Of a stretch of 64,000 nt of DNA, positions 51,743-60,661 are shown in pieces; the stretch's first letter is position 1, and each line of letters begins with the position of its first letter. The notes beneath the pieces were generated by a model. It was given only the letters and a program-made list of their open reading frames with translations. It was not told where the DNA came from and did not search any database. Source of the stretch: an uncultured Subdoligranulum sp. GTDB taxonomy: Bacteria > Bacillota > Clostridia > Oscillospirales > Ruminococcaceae. A program made the position numbers and the translations under genes. The stretch lies in the NCBI GenBank assembly GCA_945830575.1, contig CALZZE010000003.1, forward strand, positions 62,001 to 126,000. The letters are read 5' to 3'.

Positions 51743-53176
51743 ATGATCCATGCTTACCAATTAAACGGCTACAACATTGTGCTGGACGTGTACAGCGGCA
51801 GCGTCCACGCGGTGGACGAGCTGGCCTATGACGCCATCCGCCTGCTGGACGCAGGCATCCCACGTCAGGAAATTTCCGCGCAGCTGTGCGAGAAATACGC
51901 CGTCTCCCCGCAGGATGCGGCGGACGTGTTTGAGGATATCGACGAGCTGACGGCGCAGGGGAAACTCTTTGCCCCGGACACCTACGCCGGCCACGCCTTT
52001 GACTTCAAGAACCGCTCCAACGTGGTCAAGGCGCTGTGCCTGCACGTGGCGCACACCTGCAATCTGAACTGCTCCTACTGCTTTGCGGCGCAGGGCAAAT
52101 TCCACGGTGAGACCGGCCTGATGAGCTTTGAGACCGGCAAGCGGGCGCTGGATTTTCTGGTGGAACACTCCGGCACCCGGCACAATCTGGAGGTGGACTT
52201 CTTCGGCGGCGAGCCGCTGATGAATTTTGAGGTCTGCAAGCAGCTGGTGGCCTACGCCCGCAGCATCGAACAGCAGTACGACAAAAATTTCCGGTTCACC
52301 CTCACCACCAACGGCATTGGCATCACCGATGAGGTCATCGAGTGGGCCAATCAGGAGTGCCATAACGTGGTGCTGTCGCTGGATGGCCGCAAGGAGGTCA
52401 ACGACCGGTTCCGGGTGGACTTGGCGGGCAACGGCAGCTATGACCGCATCGTGCCCAAATTCCAGAAATTCGTGGCCGCCCGCGGCGGGCAGGGCTACTA
52501 CATGCGCGGCACTTTTACGCATCATAACGTGGATTTTACAAACGATCTGTTCCACATGGCGGACGATCTGGGCTTTACCGAGCTGTCCATGGAGCCGGTG
52601 GTGGCCCCGCCGGATTCCCCCGAGGCCCTCACCGCCGAGGATCTGCCCAAGCTGTTTGAGCAGTACGAGATTCTGGCAAAGGATATGCTGCGCCGCCAGC
52701 GGGAGGGCAGACCCATCACCTTCTACCACTACATTCTGGACCTGAAGCATGGGCCGTGCATTTACAAGCGCATTTCCGGCTGCGGTTCCGGCACCGAGTA
52801 CATGGCGGTGACCCCGTGGGGCGACCTGTACCCCTGCCACCAGTTTGTGGGCGACCCGGCCTACAAGCTGGGCGATGTGTGGAACGGCGTGACCAACACG
52901 GCGCTGCGGGACGAGTTCAAGCTGTGCAACGTCTACGCCCGTCCCGGCTGCAAGGACTGCTGGGCGCGGCTGTACTGTGCCGGCGGCTGCGCCGCCAACG
53001 CGCTGCACGCCACCGGGGACATCCACGGCGTGTATGAGCAGGGCTGCGAAATTTTCCGCAAGCGCATCGAGTGCGCCGTGATGATGAAGGTGGCCGAGCA
53101 GTTGGACCCGGCGCTGGCCGCCAACGCGGTGCATTTTGAGAGCGACTGCGACGGCTGCGGCGAGGGCGAAGAATAA
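51743..53176 (+). CDS. scfB: SCIFF radical SAM maturase (SPASM domain)
   Basis: At 477 residues this matches SCIFF maturases. An N-terminal peptide-recognition domain comes first (MIHAYQLNGYNIVLDVYSGSVHAVDELAYDA), then the radical SAM cluster C-x3-C-x2-C at Cys106, Cys110 and Cys113 (CNLNCSYC), then DFFGGEPLMN as the SAM-binding region. The C-terminal SPASM cysteines lie in YPCHQFVGD, CKDCWARLYCAGGCAAN and YEQGCEIFRK. The enzyme makes thioether bonds in the SCIFF peptide encoded just upstream. A further Cys pair (CDGC) lies at the extreme C-terminus. The ATG follows GAGGGATACT. Confidence 0.96.
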   Translation: MIHAYQLNGYNIVLDVYSGSVHAVDELAYDAIRLLDAGIPRQEISAQLCEKYAVSPQDAADVFEDIDELTAQGKLFAPDTYAGHAFDFKNRSNVVKALCLHVAHTCNLNCSYCFAAQGKFHGETGLMSFETGKRALDFLVEHSGTRHNLEVDFFGGEPLMNFEVCKQLVAYARSIEQQYDKNFRFTLTTNGIGITDEVIEWANQECHNVVLSLDGRKEVNDRFRVDLAGNGSYDRIVPKFQKFVAARGGQGYYMRGTFTHHNVDFTNDLFHMADDLGFTELSMEPVVAPPDSPEALTAEDLPKLFEQYEILAKDMLRRQREGRPITFYHYILDLKHGPCIYKRISGCGSGTEYMAVTPWGDLYPCHQFVGDPAYKLGDVWNGVTNTALRDEFKLCNVYARPGCKDCWARLYCAGGCAANALHATGDIHGVYEQGCEIFRKRIECAVMMKVAEQLDPALAANAVHFESDCDGCGEGEE

Positions 53177-53183
53177 AAGCAAC

Positions 53184-53216
53184 AAGCGGGCGGCTCCCTT
53201 AGGGGGCCGCCCGCTT
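53184..53216. terminator. Convergent terminator after scfB and the ZIP gene
   Basis: A 15-bp stem pairs 53184-53198 with 53202-53216, with one G-T pair and a TTA loop. Confidence 0.8.
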
Positions 53217-53230
53217 AGTGTATCCGGTCG

Positions 53231-54013
53231 TTATCCCAGCGCTACGTCCAGCGCCATCATGATGGTGAAGCCTGCCGCAAAGGCCAGCGTGCCAATGTTG
53301 GAGTGCTCCCCGGCGGACATTTCCGGGATCAGCTCCTCCACCACCACGTACATCATGGCGCCCGCCGCAAAGGCCAGCAGCACCGGCAGGGCGGGCAGCA
53401 CCCAGGAGGCCGCCAGAATGGTGAGCAGCGCGCCGACAGGCTCCACGATGCCGGAGAGCGCCCCGTAACCGAAGGCTTTGCGGCGGCTCATGCCCTCTGC
53501 TTTCAGGGGCATCGAGATGATGGCCCCCTCGGGGAAGTTCTGGATGGCAATGCCCAGCGCCAGCGCCATGGCGGCGGCCGCCGTCATCTGGCTGCTGCCG
53601 GACAGCCATCCCGCAAACACCACGCCCACGGCCATACCCTCGGGAATGTTGTGCAGCGTCACGGCCAGCACCAGCATGGTGCTGCGCCGCAGCCTGCTGT
53701 GGGGGCCTTCCGGCTCATTGCTGCTCACGTGCAGGTGGGGGATGAGGGTATCCAGCGCCAGCAGGAACAGGATGCCCAGCCAGAAGCCCGCCGCCGCAGG
53801 GGCAAAGGCCCAGCGGCCCAGCCCCTCGCACTGGTCCATCGCGGGGATGAGCAGGCTCCACACCGAGGCCGCCACCATCACGCCCGCCGCAAAGCCGGAG
53901 AGAAGGCGCTGTACCCAGTCCTTCAAATCATTCTTCAAAAACAACACGCAACCCGCGCCTGCGGCCGTGCCCACAAAGGGGATGCAGACGCCGAGAACAG
54001 CTTGAAAATTCAT
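53231..54013 (-). CDS. ZIP-family divalent metal transporter
   Basis: This 260-residue protein has eight helices and the ZIP signature VTLHNIPEGMAVGVVFAG in helix IV, with a second metal site IAIQNFPEGAIISMPL in helix V. An acidic/His loop after helix III (DTLIPHLHVSSNEPEG) and VVEELIPEM in helix VII also fit. It would import zinc, iron or manganese. It overlaps the Cys-rich gene by 4 bases (ATGA), so the two are translated together behind the GGDEF gene. Confidence 0.93.
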   Translation of the reverse strand: MNFQAVLGVCIPFVGTAAGAGCVLFLKNDLKDWVQRLLSGFAAGVMVAASVWSLLIPAMDQCEGLGRWAFAPAAAGFWLGILFLLALDTLIPHLHVSSNEPEGPHSRLRRSTMLVLAVTLHNIPEGMAVGVVFAGWLSGSSQMTAAAAMALALGIAIQNFPEGAIISMPLKAEGMSRRKAFGYGALSGIVEPVGALLTILAASWVLPALPVLLAFAAGAMMYVVVEELIPEMSAGEHSNIGTLAFAAGFTIMMALDVALG

Positions 54014-54294
54014 GAGACATCCTTTCGTTTTGCCAAGTCCGCCAGCTCCGGGAACCGGGCCAGCACAGCGGCGTAATGATCCGGGTCATGGGGGAACAGG
54101 CAGCCGCTGCAATCCTTGATCTCTTTCTCAGTGTAACGGAAATCCCCGCCGCAGCCCTCGCCCAGCGCATACAGCGGGCAGTAGCAGAACAGGCAGTTGA
54201 AGGCCGCCGGGTCCGCCCCGGCATGGCAGGGGAAATAGGGGCAGTCCCGGTTGGCGAAGTACCCCGCGCCGTTGGTCAGCCGCTCAGTTTTCAC
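54010..54294 (-). CDS. Cysteine-rich small domain protein
   Basis: This 94-residue protein matches the Cys_rich_small family: ANRDCPYFPCHAG, then FNCLFCYCPLYALG, then CGG and IKDCSGCLFPH, about nine cysteines arranged to bind metal. The family has no settled role; it is sometimes found beside cobalamin genes. The start is GTG at 54294, which overlaps the end of the cyclase gene by 11 bases. Placement between a c-di-GMP cyclase and a ZIP metal transporter may reflect a metal-related pathway, but this is inference. Confidence 0.75.
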   Translation of the reverse strand: MKTERLTNGAGYFANRDCPYFPCHAGADPAAFNCLFCYCPLYALGEGCGGDFRYTEKEIKDCSGCLFPHDPDHYAAVLARFPELADLAKRKDVS

Positions 54295-56143
54295 AGATGC
54301 GGAACCCGCCTTTCTTGCTCTGCTTGACCTGATACAGGGCCGCGTCGGCCTTTTTGTACAGCACATCCAGCGCGGTGCCCGCATCGGGGGCCACCGCCAC
54401 GCCGGCGGAACCGGTGATGCACACCGTCTTATCGCTGCCCTCGTATTGCAGATGCAGTTTATCCATCAGCTGCTGCAGCCGGTTTTCCAGCCGCTCCCGG
54501 GAATCCGGGGCGCGGAACAGCACCATGAATTCGTCGCCGCCCAGACGGGCCACCACATCCTCCTCCCGGAAGTGATGCCGCAAAATCTGTGCCACCTCCC
54601 GCAGAGCCCGGTCGCCAGACTGATGACCCAGCGTATCGTTGAGGTTTTTGAAATTGTCCAGATCCAGCACCATGAAGGCGAGCTGCTGGCCCGGTTCCAG
54701 CTTCTGCAGCCGGGCAATGATTTTTTCCCGGCCATAGCTGCGGTTGTCCAGCCCGGTGAGGAAGTCCTTCTCCGCCCGGTCCCGCAGCTCCAGCTCGCTG
54801 CGCTTGGTCTCGGTGATGTTGCGGAAGGTCAGATACGCCATCTGCCGGCCGTTTTCATCCTCATCCATGTGCAGGCTGCACTGGCGCCAGTCCAGCTTGC
54901 CGTCCCGGCCCTTCACCTGATACTCCAGCACGAATTCCCGCTGCCCGTCCCGGAAATGCTGCATCAGGTGTTTGCTGTTGAAGCAATCCAGAAGCTGCTG
55001 CCGGTATTGGGGTGTGACGACCTTGTGGACGATGTCTGCCATCACCCGGTCAAAAGACATGTCGAAGGTGCAGGGGGCGATGATGCTCTCGGTGCCGCGC
55101 ACCATCCGGTTGGCTTGCAGATCCACCACCAGAAATCCCAGAGTGTCCGCCATCAGCCGGCTGCGCAGCTCCTTCTCGGAGCGCACCAGACTGGTCTGGG
55201 CGCTGAGGATCCAGCCGATGAGACCCAGAAACAGCACCACCACGGCCGCGCCGCATTTCAGCATGAGCAGCTTCAGGTCGGAGCCGAGCAGCGTCTGCAC
55301 CGAGGTCTGCACCTCGGACTGGCAGACCGCCGTGACCACCATCCAGCCGTTCACATCGGTGCGTTCCATGTAAATTTCGTGTTCGCCGGCGTGGAACTGC
55401 ACCCCGCCGTCCAGAGCCAGTTCCGCCGAAATGTCCTCCAGCGTGCGGGACAGGTTCATAGCAGCCAGATCAGTCATCAGATTGTCCCCGGCGAGGAACC
55501 CGTCCTCGCTGACGCCGCGGGTGCCGATCAGGTAGTTGCCGTCCTGGTCCACCACCCGCACGTGGCTGGAATTTTCCAGCCGGGTACCGGCGTAGGGGTC
55601 AAACCAGTTGTCCAGCGACAGTGCACCCTGCAGCATGCCGCGCACATGGCCGCTGTCGTCCCACACGGGCACAGCCACCACGAAAACCCGGTTGGCGGAA
55701 ATGCGGGAATGTTCCACGCCGGAGATGGTTCCCTGTCCCTGCATGGCCTGCTGGAAATAGGGGCGGTCCGCCACATCGGCGTTGATGCTGGCGGTGGTGT
55801 ACATCCGGCCGTCCGGCCCGGACAGCGCCAGCCGGTCAAAGTCCATGGGGCCGACCACGTTGCGCAGATGCTTCAGATTTTCCTCGGTGACCAGCTCTCC
55901 CTCGGGCAGCATTTCCGCCAGCGCGTTCAGCGTGTCCAGATATCCCTGCAAACGCTGTTCCACCATCAGGCGGCCCTGCTTGGCAAGCTCGGCCACATTT
56001 TCCTTCTGGCTGTTGTACTGCCGATAATAGATGCGGGTGTTGAAATCGTACAAGGCAAAGGCAACGATGGCAACCACCGCCAGCACCAGAGCCGCGGCGG
56101 CAGCGAGCCGCTTTTTCAGCCCGGCTTTTTCTTTTGACACCAT
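54284..56143 (-). CDS. Membrane diguanylate cyclase, dCache-PAS-GGDEF
   Basis: The 619-residue protein starts with a positive tail and helix (about residues 12-33), then an extracellular sensor of about 240 residues with the dCache look (DRPYFQQAMQGQGTISGVEHS, VFVVAVPVWDDSGHVRGMLQG). A second helix LLMLKCGAAVVVLFLGLIGWIL, a PAS-like linker, and a GGDEF domain with an intact GGDEF near residue 533 and LDLDNFKNLNDTLGH follow. It should make c-di-GMP in response to an outside ligand. ATG 56143 follows AAGGAAG; an upstream frame extension is not family-like. It leads the group with the Cys-rich and ZIP genes. Antagonist candidate: the EAL protein at 45260. Confidence 0.92.
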   Translation of the reverse strand: MVSKEKAGLKKRLAAAAALVLAVVAIVAFALYDFNTRIYYRQYNSQKENVAELAKQGRLMVEQRLQGYLDTLNALAEMLPEGELVTEENLKHLRNVVGPMDFDRLALSGPDGRMYTTASINADVADRPYFQQAMQGQGTISGVEHSRISANRVFVVAVPVWDDSGHVRGMLQGALSLDNWFDPYAGTRLENSSHVRVVDQDGNYLIGTRGVSEDGFLAGDNLMTDLAAMNLSRTLEDISAELALDGGVQFHAGEHEIYMERTDVNGWMVVTAVCQSEVQTSVQTLLGSDLKLLMLKCGAAVVVLFLGLIGWILSAQTSLVRSEKELRSRLMADTLGFLVVDLQANRMVRGTESIIAPCTFDMSFDRVMADIVHKVVTPQYRQQLLDCFNSKHLMQHFRDGQREFVLEYQVKGRDGKLDWRQCSLHMDEDENGRQMAYLTFRNITETKRSELELRDRAEKDFLTGLDNRSYGREKIIARLQKLEPGQQLAFMVLDLDNFKNLNDTLGHQSGDRALREVAQILRHHFREEDVVARLGGDEFMVLFRAPDSRERLENRLQQLMDKLHLQYEGSDKTVCITGSAGVAVAPDAGTALDVLYKKADAALYQVKQSKKGGFRICEN

Positions 56144-56398
56144 CACCACTTCCTTCTGCTTTCCATGATACAGGATGTACAGAGAAACCGAACAGTTCTT
56201 TTCCTTGCTTTGTGTCGTTCTCTGTTTGTTTGACAAGATATGTGTGATTTTTTCGGGGACAAATGGTTCGTCCTCCCAGTCCTGCGCGGCGATGCCGCCC
56301 CGGGACTGCACACGCATTGACCTTCCCCCTCTCCATACATGGTCGTTCTTTCCAATATATGCAGCGGGGAAAGGTTTTAGAACGGATTTTCCAAAAAA

Positions 56399-57445
56399 TT
56401 ATTCGCGGCATCGGCGGCCCAGATACAGATAATAGGTCAGCCAGTCCAGCTTGGCGCGGGCGGCGTCATTGCCGGCAGCCATCCGCAGCAGCGGCAGGCT
56501 GCGCCACAGACAGGGCAGGTAATAGGGGCTGACGCTGCGCTCGGTTTTCATTTGAGTCAGCAGCCCCCGCAGCCAGGGATGCGCCAGCGCCGCAGCGGCC
56601 TTACGGCGGCGCTGGGGTTTGGGAAGCGGGTCCCGGTTCAGAATGTCCGCCGCGCCCTCGGCGTACACCCGCAGCTGGGCGCGGTGCAGGGGGATGATGT
56701 CGGCGGCGGGGCAGGCTGCGGTGGTGCAGGCGATGTTCAGCTTTGTGAAATGCTGGGGCCAGATGTCACAGTAGTCCCCGTGATACCGGGTGGACAGTGT
56801 GCCGGTGCGGCTGCAATCGTAGAAGGTCAGCGCGCTGTCCAGCACGGTGTAATGAAAACCGGGGACGGTCTGCCCCAGCAGCGCCAGATAATCCAGCACG
56901 TATTGCAGGTCTTCTCCCAGCGTGAACCGGGTGTCGAACCGCAGCGATTTGGCAAGCTCCGCCCGGTACAGTTTGTTCCAGGGCATGGCGATGAGGCAGT
57001 CCAGATACAGCCGCGCCAGTGCGCTTTGGGGGCGGGGACTGGCGGCGGCAGTCACGGGAGCAGGGTCGGCCTCATCGTCGGTATAATGCCACAAAACAAA
57101 GGCGTCCGGGTCGGCCTGCTGGACCTCCAGCGCTGCCTGCAAGGCGCCGGGACGCAGTGCGTCGTCGGAATCCAGAAACACAATATAGTCCGCGTCGGCG
57201 GCGGCAAGCCCCGCGTTGCGGGCGCTGGAAACGCCGCCGTCCTCCTTGTGAATGACCTGTACCCGGGGGTCACGGGCGGCCCAGGCGTCGCACAGCGCGC
57301 CGCTGGCATCGGGGCTGCCGTCATCCACCAGCACGCAGCAGACGCCGCCTGTCACCCGCTGGCGCAGGATGCTGGCTACGCAGCGGTCCAGCGTGGCCTC
57401 GGCCCGGTACACCGGCACCACCACGCAGACAGCCGGGCGGCTCAT
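56399..57445 (-). CDS. GT2-family glycosyltransferase
   Basis: This 348-residue protein opens VCVVVPVYRAEATLDRCVASIL, then VDDGSPDASGALCD, VSSARNAGL and VFLDSDDA, the GT-A blocks of GT2 with a DxD-type Asp pair. The C-terminal half has W-N-K-L-Y-R (MPWNKLYRAEL), which is common in surface polysaccharide transferases. It is the last gene of the cluster and overlaps the preceding GT4 gene by 4 bases. Sugar donor and acceptor are unknown. Confidence 0.9.
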   Translation of the reverse strand: MSRPAVCVVVPVYRAEATLDRCVASILRQRVTGGVCCVLVDDGSPDASGALCDAWAARDPRVQVIHKEDGGVSSARNAGLAAADADYIVFLDSDDALRPGALQAALEVQQADPDAFVLWHYTDDEADPAPVTAAASPRPQSALARLYLDCLIAMPWNKLYRAELAKSLRFDTRFTLGEDLQYVLDYLALLGQTVPGFHYTVLDSALTFYDCSRTGTLSTRYHGDYCDIWPQHFTKLNIACTTAACPAADIIPLHRAQLRVYAEGAADILNRDPLPKPQRRRKAAAALAHPWLRGLLTQMKTERSVSPYYLPCLWRSLPLLRMAAGNDAARAKLDWLTYYLYLGRRCRE

Positions 57446-58644
57446 GACCGGCCTCCGAATTCATCCACAATGCGCACAAAATGCTCGTAAAAGGCGGTGA
57501 CGGAGAAGTCCCTGGCCCGCTGCGCGCCGGCAGCGCCCATCTCCCGGCACAGGTTGGGATGCTCGTAGAGCATTTGCAGCGCCCAGGCCAGCTGGCCCAC
57601 AATGTCGGGGCCGCGATCCACCAGAACCGCCTGACTGCCCGCCAGATACTCCGGCATGCCGCCGCTGCGGGTGGCCAGCACGGGACGGCCGCAGGCCATC
57701 GCCTCCACCGCCACCAGACCGGCGGCCTCCTCCACCAGCGTGGGCACGCAGACCACATCCGCCAGATGATAGTAGGCGGGCAGCGCCTCGTTGGGAATGT
57801 AGCCGGTGAACTGTACCCGGCCTTCCAGTCCGCGGGCCTGCTGTTCCAGTTTGCGCAAAAAGCTGCTCTGCTGGGTGCGGCCAAAGAAAGGACTGCCCAC
57901 AATGAGCAGCTTGATGCGGGGATTTTCCACCGCGCCCAGCGCCTCCAGCAGCTTGTGGATGCCCTTGTCAGGCTCCAGACGGCCGCAGAACAGCACCACA
58001 AAATCCTCGGGGGCAAAGCCCAAGTCTGCCCGCAGGGCGTGGGAAGGCTCGCCGGGGTGGAACATGTCGGTGTCCACACAGTTGTGCAGGATGTACGCGT
58101 AGCGCCGGTCCAGCGCGCTGGTTTTCAGGTAATCCTCCCGGATGAACTCGCTCAGCGCCAGCACGCCGCCGTAGATGTCATCCATCACGGGGGTGCAGGT
58201 GGTCTGCCCGTGCAGATGGGCCAGACACCGTTTGCGCCCGAACATCCGGCTGATGGCGCTGCACTGGGTCAGGTTGCCGCCCTCCGCCACAATGAGGTCG
58301 GGGGGAGGCAGCTCCAGCGCCAGCGCCAGCTGCACCTTCTGGTACCAGGGGTCATAGGGGGCCGCCACGCCGAAACACCGCTCAATGAACACCATGGGCC
58401 AGTAGCGGCGATGCCCCTTGGGCCGCGCCACATACAGCATTTTGGTGTGCCGGAACTGCTCGGCCTGTTTTGCGGCGTCCGGGCTGGGGATGCTGGCGCA
58501 CAAAAGCTCCAGCCGGCCCTGCCGCTCATTTTCGCGGATGAGGTGGGTCAGCAGCGTTTCCACCGCGCCGCCCTGCACGGCGGGCACCGGCAGCTCCGGC
58601 GGCGGGATCAGCAGCACTTTGGGGCGTGAGGATGTGTGGAACAA
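57442..58644 (-). CDS. GT4-family glycosyltransferase
   Basis: This 400-residue protein has a GT-B fold: N-terminal VPAVQGGAVETLLTHLIRE with the glycine-rich loop, LAHLHGQTTCTP, FCGRLEPDKGIHKLLEAL, and the C-terminal nucleotide-sugar block YYHLADVVCVPTLVEEAAGLVAVEAMACGRPVL with the E-x7-E motif. The start is TTG, 5-6 bases after AAGGAGA. Closest general type is CapM/WbaZ-like transferase for capsule or exopolysaccharide. It is coupled to the next gene by ATGA. Confidence 0.9.
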   Translation of the reverse strand: MFHTSSRPKVLLIPPPELPVPAVQGGAVETLLTHLIRENERQGRLELLCASIPSPDAAKQAEQFRHTKMLYVARPKGHRRYWPMVFIERCFGVAAPYDPWYQKVQLALALELPPPDLIVAEGGNLTQCSAISRMFGRKRCLAHLHGQTTCTPVMDDIYGGVLALSEFIREDYLKTSALDRRYAYILHNCVDTDMFHPGEPSHALRADLGFAPEDFVVLFCGRLEPDKGIHKLLEALGAVENPRIKLLIVGSPFFGRTQQSSFLRKLEQQARGLEGRVQFTGYIPNEALPAYYHLADVVCVPTLVEEAAGLVAVEAMACGRPVLATRSGGMPEYLAGSQAVLVDRGPDIVGQLAWALQMLYEHPNLCREMGAAGAQRARDFSVTAFYEHFVRIVDEFGGRS

Positions 58645-58654
58645 CGGTATCTCC

Positions 58655-59632
58655 TTATTTCATCGGGCAAAGGCTTTCCGCGCTCATCATGGCCCAGCGG
58701 GCGGCGGAGAGCTTTTCGGTCATTTTGAGGGTGCGGCAGTTGGGCAGATAGCCAATGAGACTCTGCATCAGGAACTGTTCCTTGCTGATGGCCTTCACCA
58801 GCTTGGGGCTGGGGTTCTGGCGCACCTTGGCGCACAGGAACAGATACCGCCGCCAGCAGGCCGCGTAGGCCGCGTCAACGGTTTCCCGGGGGGCGCTGTT
58901 CTCCACCAGAAAACGGTATCGGTCGGCAAGGCCGTCCACCGCGTCAAAGGCCTCGGGCTTCATCTCGGTGCGGCAGATGCTGCCCTTGCGCAGACGGTAG
59001 TTGTACAGCGGCGCGTCCAGACACACCACCTTGTCACAGCGCCAGAACAGCCGGTGGGCCACAAAATCGTCCTCGTGCAGACGGCCCTCCGGGTAATGCA
59101 GCAGCTTCCACACCTCGGCCCGGTACAGCTTGTTCCACGCCACCGTGTAATAGGTGCCGTTGGGGGCATAGAATCGGTTCAGCAAATCCTTGCCCACAAA
59201 TACGCCGGTCTCGGCGGGCGGCGTGTACTCCGGCGGGTCCTGGCTGGTGCCGTCCTCGTTCACGTCCTCCACCGCGCAGATGGCCATGTAGGCGTCGTGG
59301 GTCTCGCAGGCATCGTACAGCGCCTGTAAGTAGCCGGGACGTACCACGTCATCGGCGTCCACAAAGGCGTAGTAGCGGCCCCGGGCGGCATCGATGCCGG
59401 TGTTGCGCGCACCGGAAAGCCCCTGATTTTCCTGATGGAACACCCGGATGCGCCTGTCCTGCGCTGCCAGCTCGTCACACAGTACATCGCAGCCGTCGGT
59501 GGCGCCGTCATCCACCAAAAGTACCTCAAACGGCTCGCTGAACTGCTGGTTCAGAATGCTGTGTACACATTCCTCCAAAAACGGTCTGGTGTTGTAAATC
59601 GGTACGATGACGCTCACCGCGATACGTTCCAT
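58655..59632 (-). CDS. GT2-family glycosyltransferase
   Basis: This 325-residue protein starts VSVIVPIYNTRPFLEECVHSIL, then VDDGATDGCDVLCDEL, LSGARNTGID and AFVDADDVVRPG. The acceptor half has YYTVAWNKLYRAEVW and HEDDFVAHRLFWR. It resembles the adjacent gene closely in these blocks, suggesting tandem duplication within the cluster. The ATG follows GAAAGGGG. It is soluble apart from a peripheral C-terminal helix. Confidence 0.9.
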   Translation of the reverse strand: MERIAVSVIVPIYNTRPFLEECVHSILNQQFSEPFEVLLVDDGATDGCDVLCDELAAQDRRIRVFHQENQGLSGARNTGIDAARGRYYAFVDADDVVRPGYLQALYDACETHDAYMAICAVEDVNEDGTSQDPPEYTPPAETGVFVGKDLLNRFYAPNGTYYTVAWNKLYRAEVWKLLHYPEGRLHEDDFVAHRLFWRCDKVVCLDAPLYNYRLRKGSICRTEMKPEAFDAVDGLADRYRFLVENSAPRETVDAAYAACWRRYLFLCAKVRQNPSPKLVKAISKEQFLMQSLIGYLPNCRTLKMTEKLSAARWAMMSAESLCPMK

Positions 59633-59638
59633 ATTCCA

Positions 59639-60652
59639 TTACCCCTTTCTATGTTCACACAGTCTGCCCCAGCACCGTGCCGCGCCGTAGGTCAGCGTGG
59701 GACTGATGCAGAACAGAACCGCCCGCAGCTTTTCGCCTGCGGAAAGCTGCCCAGACCGCAACAGATCCGGCAGCAGGGAATCCAAATGCTTTTTATGGGC
59801 GAAAAAGCCCTCTTTCAGTTCCTTCTGGTTGCCCGCCTCCCCGGCCAGCACCCAGAACTGGTAAAAGGTGCGCCAGTACCACACCTGCGCCCAGCGGTAA
59901 TAGTCCTGCCGCTGAGGCTGTGCGGCAAAGTATTGCAGCCAGTCCCAGTACATGCGCAGATCGTCCAGCTTGCGGGGCGGGAACGCCGCCGCCGTGATGG
60001 ACCCCCGCCGCGTGCGGTAATGGTACAGGGTATCCGGCAGGCAGATGGCCTGCTGGCCCTCAAACACCAGATGCAGCACGCTGGCATCGTCCCCGAACAG
60101 CAAGGTTTCGTCGTAGTGGATCTTCCGCTCCCGGAACAGCCGGATGTCGAACAGCTTGTTCCAGGACAGCGGCCCGTAAAAGCTGCCGGTCTGGAAGGTT
60201 TCCAGAATCAGCGCCATGGCGTCAATTTTTCCGTACTGCCGCAGGGCCACGGTCTGGCCGGGGATGAGGGCGTCCTGCTCGTCGATGGCGTCCCCGGCGC
60301 AGGCGGCAATGGCCGCGCCGCTGTCCCGGATGGCGTTCAGCAGCGTTTCGTACATGGTGGGTTCGATGAGGTCGTCGGAGTCCACAAAGCCCACGTAGTC
60401 GCCCCGGGCGTTGTCCAGACCCATGTTGGAGGCGGACGCAGGGCCGCCGTTGGGTTTGTGGAATACCCGGATGCGGGGGTCAGTTTTGGCAAGTTCATCG
60501 CACAGCTCGCCGCAGCCGTTGGGGCTGCCGTCCTCCACCAGCAGCAACTCAAAATCCGTGAAGGTCTGCGCAAGGATGCTGGCCACCGTGCGGGGCAGGT
60601 AGTCTTTGGCGTTGTACACGCTGGTGATGATGCTGATGGTGGGGTTGGGCAT
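59639..60652 (-). CDS. GT2-family glycosyltransferase
   Basis: This 337-residue protein begins ISIITSVYNAKDYLPRTVASIL, continues VEDGSPNGCGELCDEL, GGPASASNMGLDNARGDYVGFVDSDDLIEP, and has GPLSWNKLFDIRLF plus FGDDASVLHLVFE in the acceptor half. It is separated from the previous gene by 6 bases and from the next by 9. The ATG is 6-7 bases after ATAGGAG. It is one of four GT2 genes in the locus. Confidence 0.9.
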   Translation of the reverse strand: MPNPTISIITSVYNAKDYLPRTVASILAQTFTDFELLLVEDGSPNGCGELCDELAKTDPRIRVFHKPNGGPASASNMGLDNARGDYVGFVDSDDLIEPTMYETLLNAIRDSGAAIAACAGDAIDEQDALIPGQTVALRQYGKIDAMALILETFQTGSFYGPLSWNKLFDIRLFRERKIHYDETLLFGDDASVLHLVFEGQQAICLPDTLYHYRTRRGSITAAAFPPRKLDDLRMYWDWLQYFAAQPQRQDYYRWAQVWYWRTFYQFWVLAGEAGNQKELKEGFFAHKKHLDSLLPDLLRSGQLSAGEKLRAVLFCISPTLTYGAARCWGRLCEHRKG

Positions 60653-60661
60653 AGAAAACTC

